Of a DNA stretch of 64,000 nt, positions 19,953 to 27,990 are shown in pieces (the first letter of the stretch is position 1; each line of letters begins with the position of its first letter). Source of the DNA: an uncultured Dialister sp. (GTDB lineage: Bacteria > Bacillota > Negativicutes > Veillonellales > Dialisteraceae); contig UQQQ01000003.1 of NCBI GenBank assembly GCA_900543165.1, forward strand, positions 6,806 to 70,805. The letters run 5' to 3'. The notes below the pieces were generated by a model that saw only the letters and a program-made list of their open reading frames with translations, ran no database searches and had not been told where the DNA came from. The translations under genes and the position numbers were made by a program.

Positions 19953-21247
19953 TGGAAAAAACGTACATGGATGACATCGACCGGACGATATTTCCCTATG
20001 TCGAGTACCCGGGCTATCCCTTCCGCTATCCGACGCATCTGCCGCTCGTGATCGAGAAGAAACAGGCGGATCTTCTCCGGCGGGTGAGCGCGGCGCTCTA
20101 TGCGATCTTCGCCAAGGCCGTCCGGCGTTTTCAGGCGCAGAGCGATGAATTTTTCGATGAGATGGAAATCCCGAAGAAGATGCGAAGATACCTTCATGAA
20201 GGCAACGCGATGAAGGATCTTCCGAGCTGGCTCTCGCGTTTTGACTATGTGATGGATCAGTCGGGGCGGATTCAGATGGTGGAAATTAATGCGGATACGC
20301 CATGCGCGGAGATCGAGGCCTACTATGCCAATGGCGTCGCGGCGCGGTATTTCTTCAAAGAGGATCCGAATGAAGGCGAGTGGGATCGTTTGCGAAACTG
20401 GATGAAGGATATTTTCCTTCGCTGCTCAAGCGGAAAGAGCCGCGAGGAGCTGCTCGCGCATCCGGTGCTCTTTTCGTGCTTCGATGACTACGTGGAGGAC
20501 CTCGGGACGACGCGCTTCCTCATGCAGGCCATGCAGGATGCCATCGATCCCTCAATGAGAGGCGCCATCGTCTTTGAATCCTTCTACCATCTGGCGGTGA
20601 TGGAAGACGGGAGCCTCGCGCTTCCTGACGGGCGGACAGTCTCCTTCCTCTATCGCATGCATCCGATGGAAATCCTCATCGAAGAGGCGGCGGATCAGGA
20701 TGCCTCCTCTCTGGGCGAGCTCCTGATGGATGGATACAAGGCGGGGAAATTCCATATGATGAATCCGCCGGAGTCGCTCATCATGCAGTCGAAGGGATTT
20801 CAGGCACTCATCTATGCGCTGATGGAGAAGAGCCCCTCCTTCTTCACGGAAAAGGAGAAGGAAATCATCCGCACCTACCTTCCAGAGAGCTATTTCCAGC
20901 GTGATTTCAGACTCGGGGATATGCCCGAAGACTCTCTATGGATCCGCAAGCCCATCTGGGGCCGCGAGGGACGCGGTATCGAGATCATCAATGGCCGCGG
21001 GGAGCGGATCTACCAGAAGAAAATCGACAGCGATGACTATGTGGTGGCGAGGGACAGCGATTCGAATCTCGTCCAGCGCTGTGTCCCGCAGCAGAAGATC
21101 ATCACGAAGACGGATGTCGGCATCATGGAAGGCTATGTGACACTCTCTTGCTTCATGCTCGGCGACACCCCGTCCGCGCTCTATGCCCGCTTCAGCGATG
21201 AACGCATCGCAGGAAATGAAGCGTACTGGATACCGGTGCTGTATTAA
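19952..21247 (+). CDS. Glutathionylspermidine synthase-like ATP-grasp protein (YgiC type)
   Basis: A 431-residue protein of the GSP_synth family (the C-terminal synthetase domain of E. coli Gsp, found alone in YgiC/YjfC). It has the characteristic MVEINADTPCAEIEA segment and an ATP-grasp-like region around IRKPIWGREGRGI near residues 330-345. Family members are expected to form an amide bond using ATP, but the substrate of YgiC-type proteins is not known. GGAGGTGCCTCCTG precedes the ATG. The stop TAA lies within TTAA, the start of a MITE fragment. It pairs with the lipoprotein gene upstream, one base overlapping. Confidence 0.8.
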   Translation: MEKTYMDDIDRTIFPYVEYPGYPFRYPTHLPLVIEKKQADLLRRVSAALYAIFAKAVRRFQAQSDEFFDEMEIPKKMRRYLHEGNAMKDLPSWLSRFDYVMDQSGRIQMVEINADTPCAEIEAYYANGVAARYFFKEDPNEGEWDRLRNWMKDIFLRCSSGKSREELLAHPVLFSCFDDYVEDLGTTRFLMQAMQDAIDPSMRGAIVFESFYHLAVMEDGSLALPDGRTVSFLYRMHPMEILIEEAADQDASSLGELLMDGYKAGKFHMMNPPESLIMQSKGFQALIYALMEKSPSFFTEKEKEIIRTYLPESYFQRDFRLGDMPEDSLWIRKPIWGREGRGIEIINGRGERIYQKKIDSDDYVVARDSDSNLVQRCVPQQKIITKTDVGIMEGYVTLSCFMLGDTPSALYARFSDERIAGNEAYWIPVLY

Positions 21248-21310
21248 GGAAACGCTGATTCAATCGCAGAATCAGCGTTTGCAAGAATTATATGCATAGC
21301 TTTGTCATAG
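21244..21310. mobile_element. Truncated MITE-like element abutting the YgiC-like stop codon
   Basis: Begins TTAAGGAAACGCTGATTCAA, the left end of the element found complete at 43441-43607, and runs to ATAGCTTTGTCATAGCC, where it fuses with module C. The gene's stop codon is part of the TTAA. Confidence 0.65.
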
Positions 21311-21600
21311 CCTTCCCCTCGAAGGGAAGGTGCCACGAAGGGGCGGATAGGGCATAGGCGGTATGAAAGAGGGTGGGAAAATGCGTCTCAAGTCGATGAT
21401 TTACGAAAGCACCCGAGCGCCGCTCTGCGGTTCCCCCTTCCCCATGCGGGGAAGGCTAAGAGGAGCGACGCTTCGCGTCGATTTTTATAAAGGGCGATGC
21501 CAGAAGCGGTATTTAGTCACTCCAGTCACTCGGTACTCCTCATCCCTAGCTACCAGTCCCCAGTCACTAGTCACTCGAGGCGCCTATTTCCCAGCCGCTC
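21303..21600. repeat. Intergenic mosaic C, C', A
   Basis: C 21303-21370, C' 21375-21505 and A 21515-21600, in that order after the + strand gene. Confidence 0.7.
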
Positions 21601-21664
21601 ATCCCCTGAATCCGCTATTCCCTGTCAATTCCACGTAAAATTTGCCGATTGCCATTGATTCTCA

Positions 21665-21693
21665 TTGACAGGGGAAGATTTTCTGACTATATT
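21665..21693 (+). promoter_or_regulatory. Sigma-70 promoter of the CorA-like gene
   Basis: TTGACA (21665-21670), a 17-base spacer and TATATT (21688-21693). The leader of about 75 bases is too short for an M-box magnesium riboswitch. Confidence 0.85.
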
Positions 21694-21771
21694 TAGTAAG
21701 GATAGCTCGCAGCAGACCGCGGGAAGCAAAGATCGGTCACGAGTTACTTATGAAATAGAAAGGGGGCCGCC

Positions 21772-22722
21772 ATGATACAGGCATACAAACACAATGAAAA
21801 TCATGTTCTGTCCGCCGTTCCGCTCCAACAGCTGGAAAAAGGGTCCTGGATCAATGCCGCGGCACCGACATTGGAGGAACTGGTCAGGATCAATGAACTG
21901 ACAGGCATTCCCGTTGATTCCCTCCAGACCGCCCTCGATAGAGAAGAACGCTCTCACGTCGAACTCGAAGACGACTATATCTTTGTCGTCGTGAATACCC
22001 CGGTTGTCCTTGAGACGGATGCCTATGATGCCCTGCCGCTCGGCATCTTCATCACGCGCCAGTACTTCATCACCGTCTGTCTGGAACCGAACACAGTCAT
22101 TCAGAAATTTCTGAATAACTCATTCACTTCTTTCCAGACGTACAAGAAGACGCGCTTCCTTTTCCAGATCCTTTCGCAAGCCTCTTCTTCCTTCCTGTAT
22201 TTCCTGCAGCAGATCTACAAGCAGACCGATGTCATCGAGACGCAGGTCAGAAAGTCCTTGCAGAACAAGGAGCTCTTCCGCATGCTTGAGCTGCAGAAAT
22301 CTCTGACGTACTTCAACTTCGCCCTGCATGCGAATGAAAACGTGATGGAGCGTCTGATGCGCCTTCGAAACAGCCCGCTGCACTCGCTCCTCAAAATGTA
22401 CGAAGAGGATGAGGACCTGCTGGAAGATGTCATCATCGAAAATAAGCAGGCACTCGAAATGGCGGAAATCTATACCAACATTCTGATGAGCATGATGGAC
22501 TCTTTCTCCTCCATCATCTCGAACCGCCTTTCGCAGATCATGAAATTCCTGACGTCCGTCACCATTATCCTGGCGATCCCGACTTTGATTTACAGTCTCT
22601 GGGGCATCAATGTCCCTGTCCCCTTCGAAGGGTCGCCCTTCGGCTTCGTTGGCGTTATCCTGATCGGTATCCTTTTGACCCTCGTCGTCACCTTCATCCT
22701 GTGGCGTAAGGATATGCTCTGA
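21772..22722 (+). CDS. corA: CorA-superfamily (2-TM-GxN) divalent metal transporter
   Basis: A 316-residue protein with a long soluble, helical N-terminal domain (residues 1-255) and two C-terminal membrane helices. The signature after the first helix reads YSLWGINVPVP, so Gly278-Ile279-Asn280 replaces the GMN motif of classical Mg2+ channels; GIN is the form known from ZntB-type members. The rest of the tail (FILWRKDML) is like Firmicute CorA paralogs. It moves Mg2+, Co2+ or possibly Zn2+ across the inner membrane as a pentamer. GAAAGGGGGCCGCC precedes the start, and it has its own promoter and terminator, so it is monocistronic. Confidence 0.85.
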   Translation: MIQAYKHNENHVLSAVPLQQLEKGSWINAAAPTLEELVRINELTGIPVDSLQTALDREERSHVELEDDYIFVVVNTPVVLETDAYDALPLGIFITRQYFITVCLEPNTVIQKFLNNSFTSFQTYKKTRFLFQILSQASSSFLYFLQQIYKQTDVIETQVRKSLQNKELFRMLELQKSLTYFNFALHANENVMERLMRLRNSPLHSLLKMYEEDEDLLEDVIIENKQALEMAEIYTNILMSMMDSFSSIISNRLSQIMKFLTSVTIILAIPTLIYSLWGINVPVPFEGSPFGFVGVILIGILLTLVVTFILWRKDML

Positions 22723-22736
22723 ATCTAAAATATAAC

Positions 22737-22769
22737 AACCCCTCGGAGTAGACACTCCGGGGGTTTTTC
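22737..22769 (+). terminator. Terminator of the CorA-like gene
   Basis: Stem ACCCCTCGGAGT/ACTCCGGGGGT with an AGAC loop and a T run. Confidence 0.85.
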
Positions 22770-22794
22770 TTGCGCGAAAATGGTATAATCGGGT

Positions 22795-23215
22795 AGTATG
22801 CTGGTGATTGGTGACTGGTGACTGGTGACTGGTGATTAGTGACTGGTAGACATCAGACTCCCGTATCGTCATTTCGAGCGCAAGCGAGAAATCTTTCTTG
22901 CAGACCGATAAACGATGCCTGTGTGAAAGCAGGAATACGTAGCACCAGAGCGTCGGTTTCCTGCCAGTGCCTTTGTGCTACAGACCGCCGTGCAAGGAAA
23001 ACCCTCGGCTGCGCTTGGGGTGATGACGGCGCGAAGCACTATCCGAATCCCGCGGCGCTTAGATCCTTCGACTCAGTTCTTCTATTTCAGATAAGCCGTT
23101 TTTTAACATACGACGTTTTTCTCCGCTCAGGATGACGAAATGCGCCGCACCACCATTTCGCATTTCTCATTTAAGCGAGGTTTTCAAACGAAAACAAGGG
23201 ACGCTCTGCCCCCTA
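22795..23215. repeat. Intergenic mosaic A, long B copy, E
   Basis: A 22800-22852, B 22858-23140 and E 23140-23215. This B copy carries an uninterrupted TTAA at 23103-23106; the matching position in the B copy at 43198-43645 holds a MITE, so this is the empty site. Confidence 0.75.
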
Positions 23216-23232
23216 TTTATAAAGGACTTTCT

Positions 23233-24078
23233 ATGCCAAACTATCAACTTCTCGTGAATGCCGACGACTTTGGGCGGCATGTACTCATCAATCAGGCTGT
23301 CAAGCGCTGCGTGGAGGACGGTTGTCTGCGCTCTGCGACGCTCATGCCGGGCGGCAAGGCTTTTGATGATGCCGTCGAGGTGGCAAGAAGTCACCCCGAG
23401 CTGGGTGTCGGCATTCATCTGACACTTGTGAACGGATTTCCTGTGTGCGACCCGAAGGACATTCCCTCGCTCGTGATCCAAGATGGCGTCTTTCTTGACA
23501 ACCATGTCGAATTTGTGAAGCATTTCCTCAAGGGGCAGATCGCCATGGAGGATGTACGGCGTGAGCTCATGGCGCAGGCTGCGAAAATGGAGAAAACCGG
23601 TCTTTCCCTGACGCATGTCGACAGCCACCAGCACATGCACATGCTGCCGGGGGTGATCGACATCTCGCTGGATGTGGCCGAGTCCGTGCATCTGGATGCA
23701 GTCCGCATTTCCCGCACGCCGCTCTTTACGGCCTTTGCCGGCATGGGGCAGCTCATCGGCCGCCTCGGACTCTTCACGCTGGCGGAGCTCTCTTTGTGGA
23801 AGGCGAAGCGCCGTCATTTCCGCGCGCCGGATCATTTCGCGGGCATCGTGGCAGGCGAAGCCGTGCATGAAGGGCATTTCCAGCATATCCTGAAGGATCT
23901 CCGTCCCGGTACGACAGAGGTCATGATGCATCCCGGCACGGATAATGCAAAGCTCATCCCCGCCTGCGACTGGGAGCATGACTTTGAAGCGGAAATGCAG
24001 GCGATCGTCTCGCCGAAGGTGAGAAAGATGATCACGGATAAAGCTGTGAAGGTCGTGAATTACAGGGATCTGAAATGA
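23233..24078 (+). CDS. ChbG/HpnK family (YdjC-like) carbohydrate deacetylase
   Basis: A 281-residue metal-dependent deacetylase-fold protein. Motifs are NADDFG near the N-terminus (metal-binding Asp pair), GIHLTL, HVDSHQHMHMLPG with clustered His, and MMHPG near the C-terminus. Family members remove N-acetyl groups from chitooligosaccharides (ChbG) or act in hopanoid or surface-sugar pathways (HpnK); the substrate here is unknown. Start ATG 23233 (AAAGGACTTTCT upstream) is chosen over an ATG at 23140 that lies in module E. The stop TGA starts the downstream heptamer array A. Confidence 0.8.
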   Translation: MPNYQLLVNADDFGRHVLINQAVKRCVEDGCLRSATLMPGGKAFDDAVEVARSHPELGVGIHLTLVNGFPVCDPKDIPSLVIQDGVFLDNHVEFVKHFLKGQIAMEDVRRELMAQAAKMEKTGLSLTHVDSHQHMHMLPGVIDISLDVAESVHLDAVRISRTPLFTAFAGMGQLIGRLGLFTLAELSLWKAKRRHFRAPDHFAGIVAGEAVHEGHFQHILKDLRPGTTEVMMHPGTDNAKLIPACDWEHDFEAEMQAIVSPKVRKMITDKAVKVVNYRDLK

Positions 24079-24372
24079 CTAGTGACTGGTGACTGGTAGA
24101 TAGTGGCTAGGGATTAAGGATTAGGGACTCTCTCGTATCGTCATTTCGAGCGCCAGCGAGAAATCTTTTTTGTTCGCGATCAGGCGGTCGATGTTTGGAA
24201 ACGCTGCATGGGAAACTTGCGATCAAGAGACCTTCAGGCATCGCCCCCCATTTATACTCCGCGGCGCTTCTGATTTTTATGCGCCGCACCACCATTCCTC
24301 ATTCGGACAAAGCGTTCATACACAATCAAGGGGCGGCACGCCCCTTGAGCCAACCCATTGAACCCATTTTCC
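24077..24372. repeat. Intergenic mosaic A, B, D, E
   Basis: A 24077-24125, B 24126-24185, D 24230-24295 and E 24290-24370, in the usual order. No gene seen. Confidence 0.7.
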
Positions 24373-24386
24373 CCTCGGAGGACACA

Positions 24387-25271
24387 TTGAATACTCGAAT
24401 CAAAGGCATCCTGCAGTGCGCGCTGGGCGCGCTTTGCTGGGGCGCGAGCGGGATCGCGGGGCAGTACCTGCTCGTGAATCGCGACATCGCCCCGGAGTGG
24501 TTGACTTTCTGCCGACTGTTGTCAGCAGGTGTGCTGCTCCTTTTTATTTTTTCACTGACAGGGCAAACGAGCATCTGGCCGATATGGCAAAATAAAAAAG
24601 ACCGGATACGGATCCTGGTCTTTGGCATGCTGGGAATGATCTGGACGCAGTACGGCTATTTTGCTGCCATCAAGTACAGCAATGCGCCGACGGCAACGGT
24701 TCTGGAATATCTGATGCCGATCCTCATCATCTTCTGGTACTGCCTCTCGGAGAAGCGTCTGCCGCGCCTGATGGAGATTCTCTGTACGGCCTTTGCCTTC
24801 GTGGGTACCGTGCTCATCGCGACACATGGAAATTTTGGCAGCCTCGCGCTGTCTGAAAAGGCACTCTTCTGGGGCCTCTTGGCCGCGGTGGCGTGCGCGC
24901 TCTATACGGTAGAGCCGGTCGGCATAATCAGGAGGTACGGCGCGCCCATCGTCGTGGGCTGGGGCATGGTCATCGCGGGGCTCTCTTTCCTGCCCTTCAT
25001 GGGGCTCTTTCCCTTCACCGGTATGGTGGATCTACCCGTCAGCCTGGCCTTCCTTTTCGTGGTCATCATTGGCACGATCTGTTCCTTCGTCCTCTATCTG
25101 GGAAGTACGAAATATATTTCACCCGCTGAAGCCAGTATCATCGCAGCCTTAGAGCCACTCTCCTCCATTCTCCTCGCCTTCGCTATCTTCGGGCAGGACT
25201 TCGGCTTCTTCGAGCTTCTCGGTATGGCACTCATCATCGCTGCCGTCGGCGTGGTGAGTTTGCATCAGTGA
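24387..25271 (+). CDS. EamA/DMT-family transporter
   Basis: A 294-residue integral membrane protein with ten predicted helices arranged as two EamA repeats (GALCWGASGIAGQYLL at the start, AALEPLSSILLAFAIFGQ near the end). Such DMT proteins export amino acids, purines or other metabolites; the cargo is not predictable. I choose a TTG start at 24387 because CGGAGGAC lies four bases before it and the protein then begins right before the first helix. An upstream in-frame ATG at 24195 would add residues read from modules D and E. The stop TGA is inside repeat A. Confidence 0.75.
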   Translation: MNTRIKGILQCALGALCWGASGIAGQYLLVNRDIAPEWLTFCRLLSAGVLLLFIFSLTGQTSIWPIWQNKKDRIRILVFGMLGMIWTQYGYFAAIKYSNAPTATVLEYLMPILIIFWYCLSEKRLPRLMEILCTAFAFVGTVLIATHGNFGSLALSEKALFWGLLAAVACALYTVEPVGIIRRYGAPIVVGWGMVIAGLSFLPFMGLFPFTGMVDLPVSLAFLFVVIIGTICSFVLYLGSTKYISPAEASIIAALEPLSSILLAFAIFGQDFGFFELLGMALIIAAVGVVSLHQ

Positions 25272-25550
25272 CTAGTGACTGGAGTGACTAAATACCGCTT
25301 CTGGCAGCGCCCTTTATAAAAATCGGCGCGAAACGTCGCACTTCTTAGCCTTCCCCATCGGGGAAGGGGGACCGCCTGCGGTGGATAGGGTGCTTTCGTA
25401 AACAGCACACTTGAGACGCTTTTCCCCACTCTCTTTCATACCGCTAGTGCCCTATCCGCCCCTTCGGGGCACCTTCCCCTCGAGGGGAAGGCTGGCGATG
25501 CAGGATAATCATCAACTAAAAAGGCGGCGAAGCCGCCACCTGAACCCATC
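25265..25550. repeat. Intergenic mosaic A, C', C, D between convergent genes
   Basis: A 25265-25300, C' 25305-25415, C 25430-25500 and a D-type hairpin with G units 25520-25550. Confidence 0.7.
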
Positions 25551-25552
25551 AA

Positions 25553-25588
25553 TAAAAAAAGTTGTAGACAAAGTCTACAGCCTTTTTT
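25553..25588. terminator. Bidirectional terminator between EamA and nitroreductase genes
   Basis: TGTAGAC/GTCTACA stem with an AAA loop, an A7 run on one side and a T6 run on the other. It touches the TAA of the minus-strand nitroreductase gene. Confidence 0.85.
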
Positions 25589-26222
25589 ATTTCAGCATAG
25601 CCTTCCATTCTTCGGAGTAATCGCCGCGGTATTCGACGACTTCTTCGAGAGGTTTTCTGGGCATCGGCTTGACTTCCTTGTCGGTGTAGCCGAAAGCGAT
25701 GGCAGCGACCATTTCCCCCTCTTCGCCGAGCCAATCCTTCAGCTCATCGTAAGCGAAGAAGACGTTGCAGGTCCAGAGGCTGCCGATGTCATGCGCCGTC
25801 GCTTCGAGGCACATGTTCTGGATCGCTGCGCTGATGGACTGGACATCCGCGAGCTCCATCATGTACTGGTCGCTGGTGTAGGACTTACGGTAGTCATTGC
25901 CTTTGGTATTGATGACAAAGACGATGACCGGTGCCTGTTCCAGCACGCGTGCGGTGTAGATGGCAGATGGGATGAATTTCTCATAGCCCTTGCTGAAAAT
26001 GGCCGTCTCGTCGCCCTTGCGGTTTCTCATGATGCCTTCCTTCAGGCGCTTCACCATGACTTTGCGTTCCTGTCCGCGGATGACGACGAATTTCCACGGC
26101 TGGGCATTTTTTTCGGATGGTGCCCAAAGTCCGGCGGTCAGGATCTCATCCAGATCTTCCTGCGGGATCGGCTTCTGCAGGAAATGACGGATGCTTCTTC
26201 TTTTGACGATTTCTTCTATCAC
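25587..26222 (-). CDS. Nitroreductase-family flavoprotein
   Basis: A 211-residue FMN-dependent nitroreductase-fold protein. The N-terminal RRSIRHFLQKPIP and APSEKNAQPWKFVVI segments bind FMN, and the middle QSISAAIQNMCLEA is the conserved helix. Family members reduce nitro groups, quinones or flavins with NAD(P)H in the cytoplasm. The start is GTG 26222 with GAGGAGAAC upstream. A promoter (TTGATT, 17 bases, TATAAT) stands 43-71 bases before the start codon. Confidence 0.85.
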   Translation of the reverse strand: MIEEIVKRRSIRHFLQKPIPQEDLDEILTAGLWAPSEKNAQPWKFVVIRGQERKVMVKRLKEGIMRNRKGDETAIFSKGYEKFIPSAIYTARVLEQAPVIVFVINTKGNDYRKSYTSDQYMMELADVQSISAAIQNMCLEATAHDIGSLWTCNVFFAYDELKDWLGEEGEMVAAIAFGYTDKEVKPMPRKPLEEVVEYRGDYSEEWKAMLK

Positions 26223-26264
26223 TCTGTGGTTCTCCTCTATCTCTGATAAAACAACATAGAATTT

Positions 26265-26293
26265 ATTATATGTAATTCGCTGGAAGAAATCAA
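26265..26293 (-). promoter_or_regulatory. Promoter of nitroreductase gene
   Basis: On the minus strand TTGATT (26288-26293), a 17-base spacer and TATAAT (26265-26270). Confidence 0.75.
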
Positions 26294-26334
26294 GAAGGAA
26301 ATAGACTGGAAGTCGAGAAAGTGGTTGTCAGGTT

Positions 26335-26778
26335 GAGCGGGGAAAGGTGGCGGCTTCGCCGCATGTTAGAGGATGGTATGCCCGTATCGTCAGCCTTCCC
26401 CTCGAGGGGAAGGTGCCCCGAAGGGGCGGATAGGGCACAGGCGGCATGAAAGGCGGGTGATGCAGATGGAAAAACGTTTTTGCACAAATCACTGCTAACG
26501 AAAGCACCCTATCCACCGCTGACGCGGTTCCCCTTCCCCGATGGGGAAGGCTAAGCAGAGCGGCGCTTCGCACCGAGTATAAAAAGGGCGATGCCCGAAG
26601 CGTTCTTGGGGAGCGGGTTTCCCGTTTGTGTTTCCTGTCATCGACCGCCTGACCGCGAATAAAAAAGATTTCTCGCTGGCGCTCGAAATGACGATACAAG
26701 AGAGTCCCTAATCCCTAATCCCTAGCCACTAGCTACCAGTCACCAGTCACAAGTCACTCATCCCCAGTCCCCAGTCAC
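26335..26778. repeat. Intergenic mosaic C, C', B, A
   Basis: C 26340-26460, C' 26500-26600, B (reverse) 26640-26700 and A 26702-26778. Array A carries the stop codon of the minus-strand MlaD-like gene. Confidence 0.7.
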
Positions 26779-27245
26779 TGATACTGCCCGATCGCCTGCT
26801 GCATTTTTTCGGCGCTGTCCATGAGGTGATTGGCTTTCTCCATGAGCGCATCCATGCGGGGGTCTTTGTCTTCGGTGACCGTTGCGCCGCTTGCAAGGAT
26901 ACCGGCAGACAAATTTCCGCCCGAGATTTTGACATAGGTGTCGCCGATGAGGCCGGAAGTGGTGATGGAGAATGCCGCATCCTTGGGGATCATGGCTTTC
27001 TGATTGATTTCCAGATGAAGGACGGCCTTGCCTTTTTCGATGGTGATGGCTTTCAGCCGCCCGACCTTGACGCCGGCGTGGAGCACGGAAGCCCCCGGCG
27101 TGATGCCCTGCGCATCATCGAAGACAGCATAGACGGGAAAGGTGGTAGGGAAGAGCCGTTCCATCGGATGCAGAAGGAGCGCAGCGATGTCGATGGCAAG
27201 AAAGAGGAGAAGGGCAGTCATGCCGATTTTGGTTTCTTTGGTCAT
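26775..27245 (-). CDS. mlaD: MlaD/MCE-family protein
   Basis: A 156-residue protein with one N-terminal membrane anchor (GMTALLLFLAIDIAALLL) and an MCE domain (FDDAQGITPGASVLHAGVKVGRLKAI, then SGLIGDTYVKISGG). MCE proteins such as MlaD form rings in the periplasm that shuttle phospholipids between inner and outer membranes; this is one of the best signs that the organism has an outer membrane. The permease and ATPase partners (MlaE, MlaF) are not in the window. GGATCC precedes the ATG. The stop TGA is part of the heptamer array. Confidence 0.85.
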   Translation of the reverse strand: MTKETKIGMTALLLFLAIDIAALLLHPMERLFPTTFPVYAVFDDAQGITPGASVLHAGVKVGRLKAITIEKGKAVLHLEINQKAMIPKDAAFSITTSGLIGDTYVKISGGNLSAGILASGATVTEDKDPRMDALMEKANHLMDSAEKMQQAIGQYQ

Positions 27246-27279
27246 GATGGGGATCCTTTTTGCGAAATAGTAAGGCTGG

Positions 27280-27505
27280 CGGGGGTTAGCCCTTGGGGCG
27301 TGCCGTTCCTTGATTACGTTTGAAAGCCTCGATTGAATGAGAAATTAGAAATGAGAAATACGAAATGGTGGTGCGGCGCATAAAAACAGGGAAGCGCCGC
27401 AGAGTATAGATAATGGCGATGCCCGAAGGTGGTATTTAGTCACCAGTCACTAGTCACTCCTAATCCCTAGTCACTAGCTACCAGTCCCCAGTCACCAGTC
27501 ACTTC
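27280..27505. repeat. Intergenic modules E, D, A
   Basis: E 27280-27360 and D 27362-27430 in the orientation expected upstream of the minus-strand MlaD gene, then A 27435-27505. Confidence 0.7.
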
Positions 27506-27539
27506 TCCTCATTATACCCTCTTTTCCCTTCTTGTGCTA

Positions 27540-27660
27540 AAATAGGATGGAATGGCAAAAGAGCTTTTGCCATTCGGTATAATCGTTTCGGCCCGGGACA
27601 GTGTCTGTTCACGGGTCAGGTGAATTCTATATCGCCAGAGATATAGAAAGCGCAGCATAG
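27540..27660. other. Hairpin-rich single-copy stretch upstream of the McrBC-like island
   Basis: Three inverted repeats in 120 bases: AATGGCAAAAG/CTTTTGCCATT (27551-27574), CCCG-GACAG/CTGT-CGGG (27592-27617) and TTCTATAT/ATATAGAA (27625-27650). TATAAT lies at 27578-27583 without a good -35. It may be a regulatory RNA or leader; no known family was recognised. Confidence 0.3.
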
Positions 27661-27960
27661 AGATGGAGTTAGAAGTTAGAAGTGGTGGTGGTGGCGGCTT
27701 CGCCGCAATTATATATAGGGTGATGCCCGCTTGTGTCTTTCAAGCCTTAAAAACAAGGTTTGAAAGCAGGGATGAGTGGCTAGGGATTAGGGATGAGAAG
27801 CAAGCGGTGATTGAAGTAGCGCAGTTAGCGCGCTGACCGTTCTGCAAGGAGGATCTCTCGGCTACGCTCGAGATGACGATGCGCGTGAAGCGCTATTAAA
27901 ACTCCGCGGTGCTCTATTATTTTTTTGCGCCGCTCCTGCATTTCTCATTTCTAATTAGCT
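27661..27960. repeat. Intergenic modules D, A, B, D before the McrB-like gene
   Basis: D 27680-27740, A fragments about 27770-27800, B 27830-27890 and D/E 27895-27960. No gene seen. Confidence 0.6.
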
Positions 27961-27990
27961 CTCTATGCTGCCAACGAAAGAAGGATGCAT

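Noticed and set aside
21694..21771. Magnesium riboswitch in the CorA leader
   Set aside because: The leader is about 75 bases with no M-box or Mg2+-sensor landmarks.
24195..24386. Upstream ATG start for the EamA transporter
   Set aside because: The added residues are encoded by repeat modules; TTG 24387 has CGGAGGAC and begins at the first helix.
25411..25500. Short open frames encoding PYPPLRGTFPSRGRL-type peptides
   Set aside because: They occur wherever module C occurs, in differing frames and without ribosome binding sites; they are translations of a repeat.
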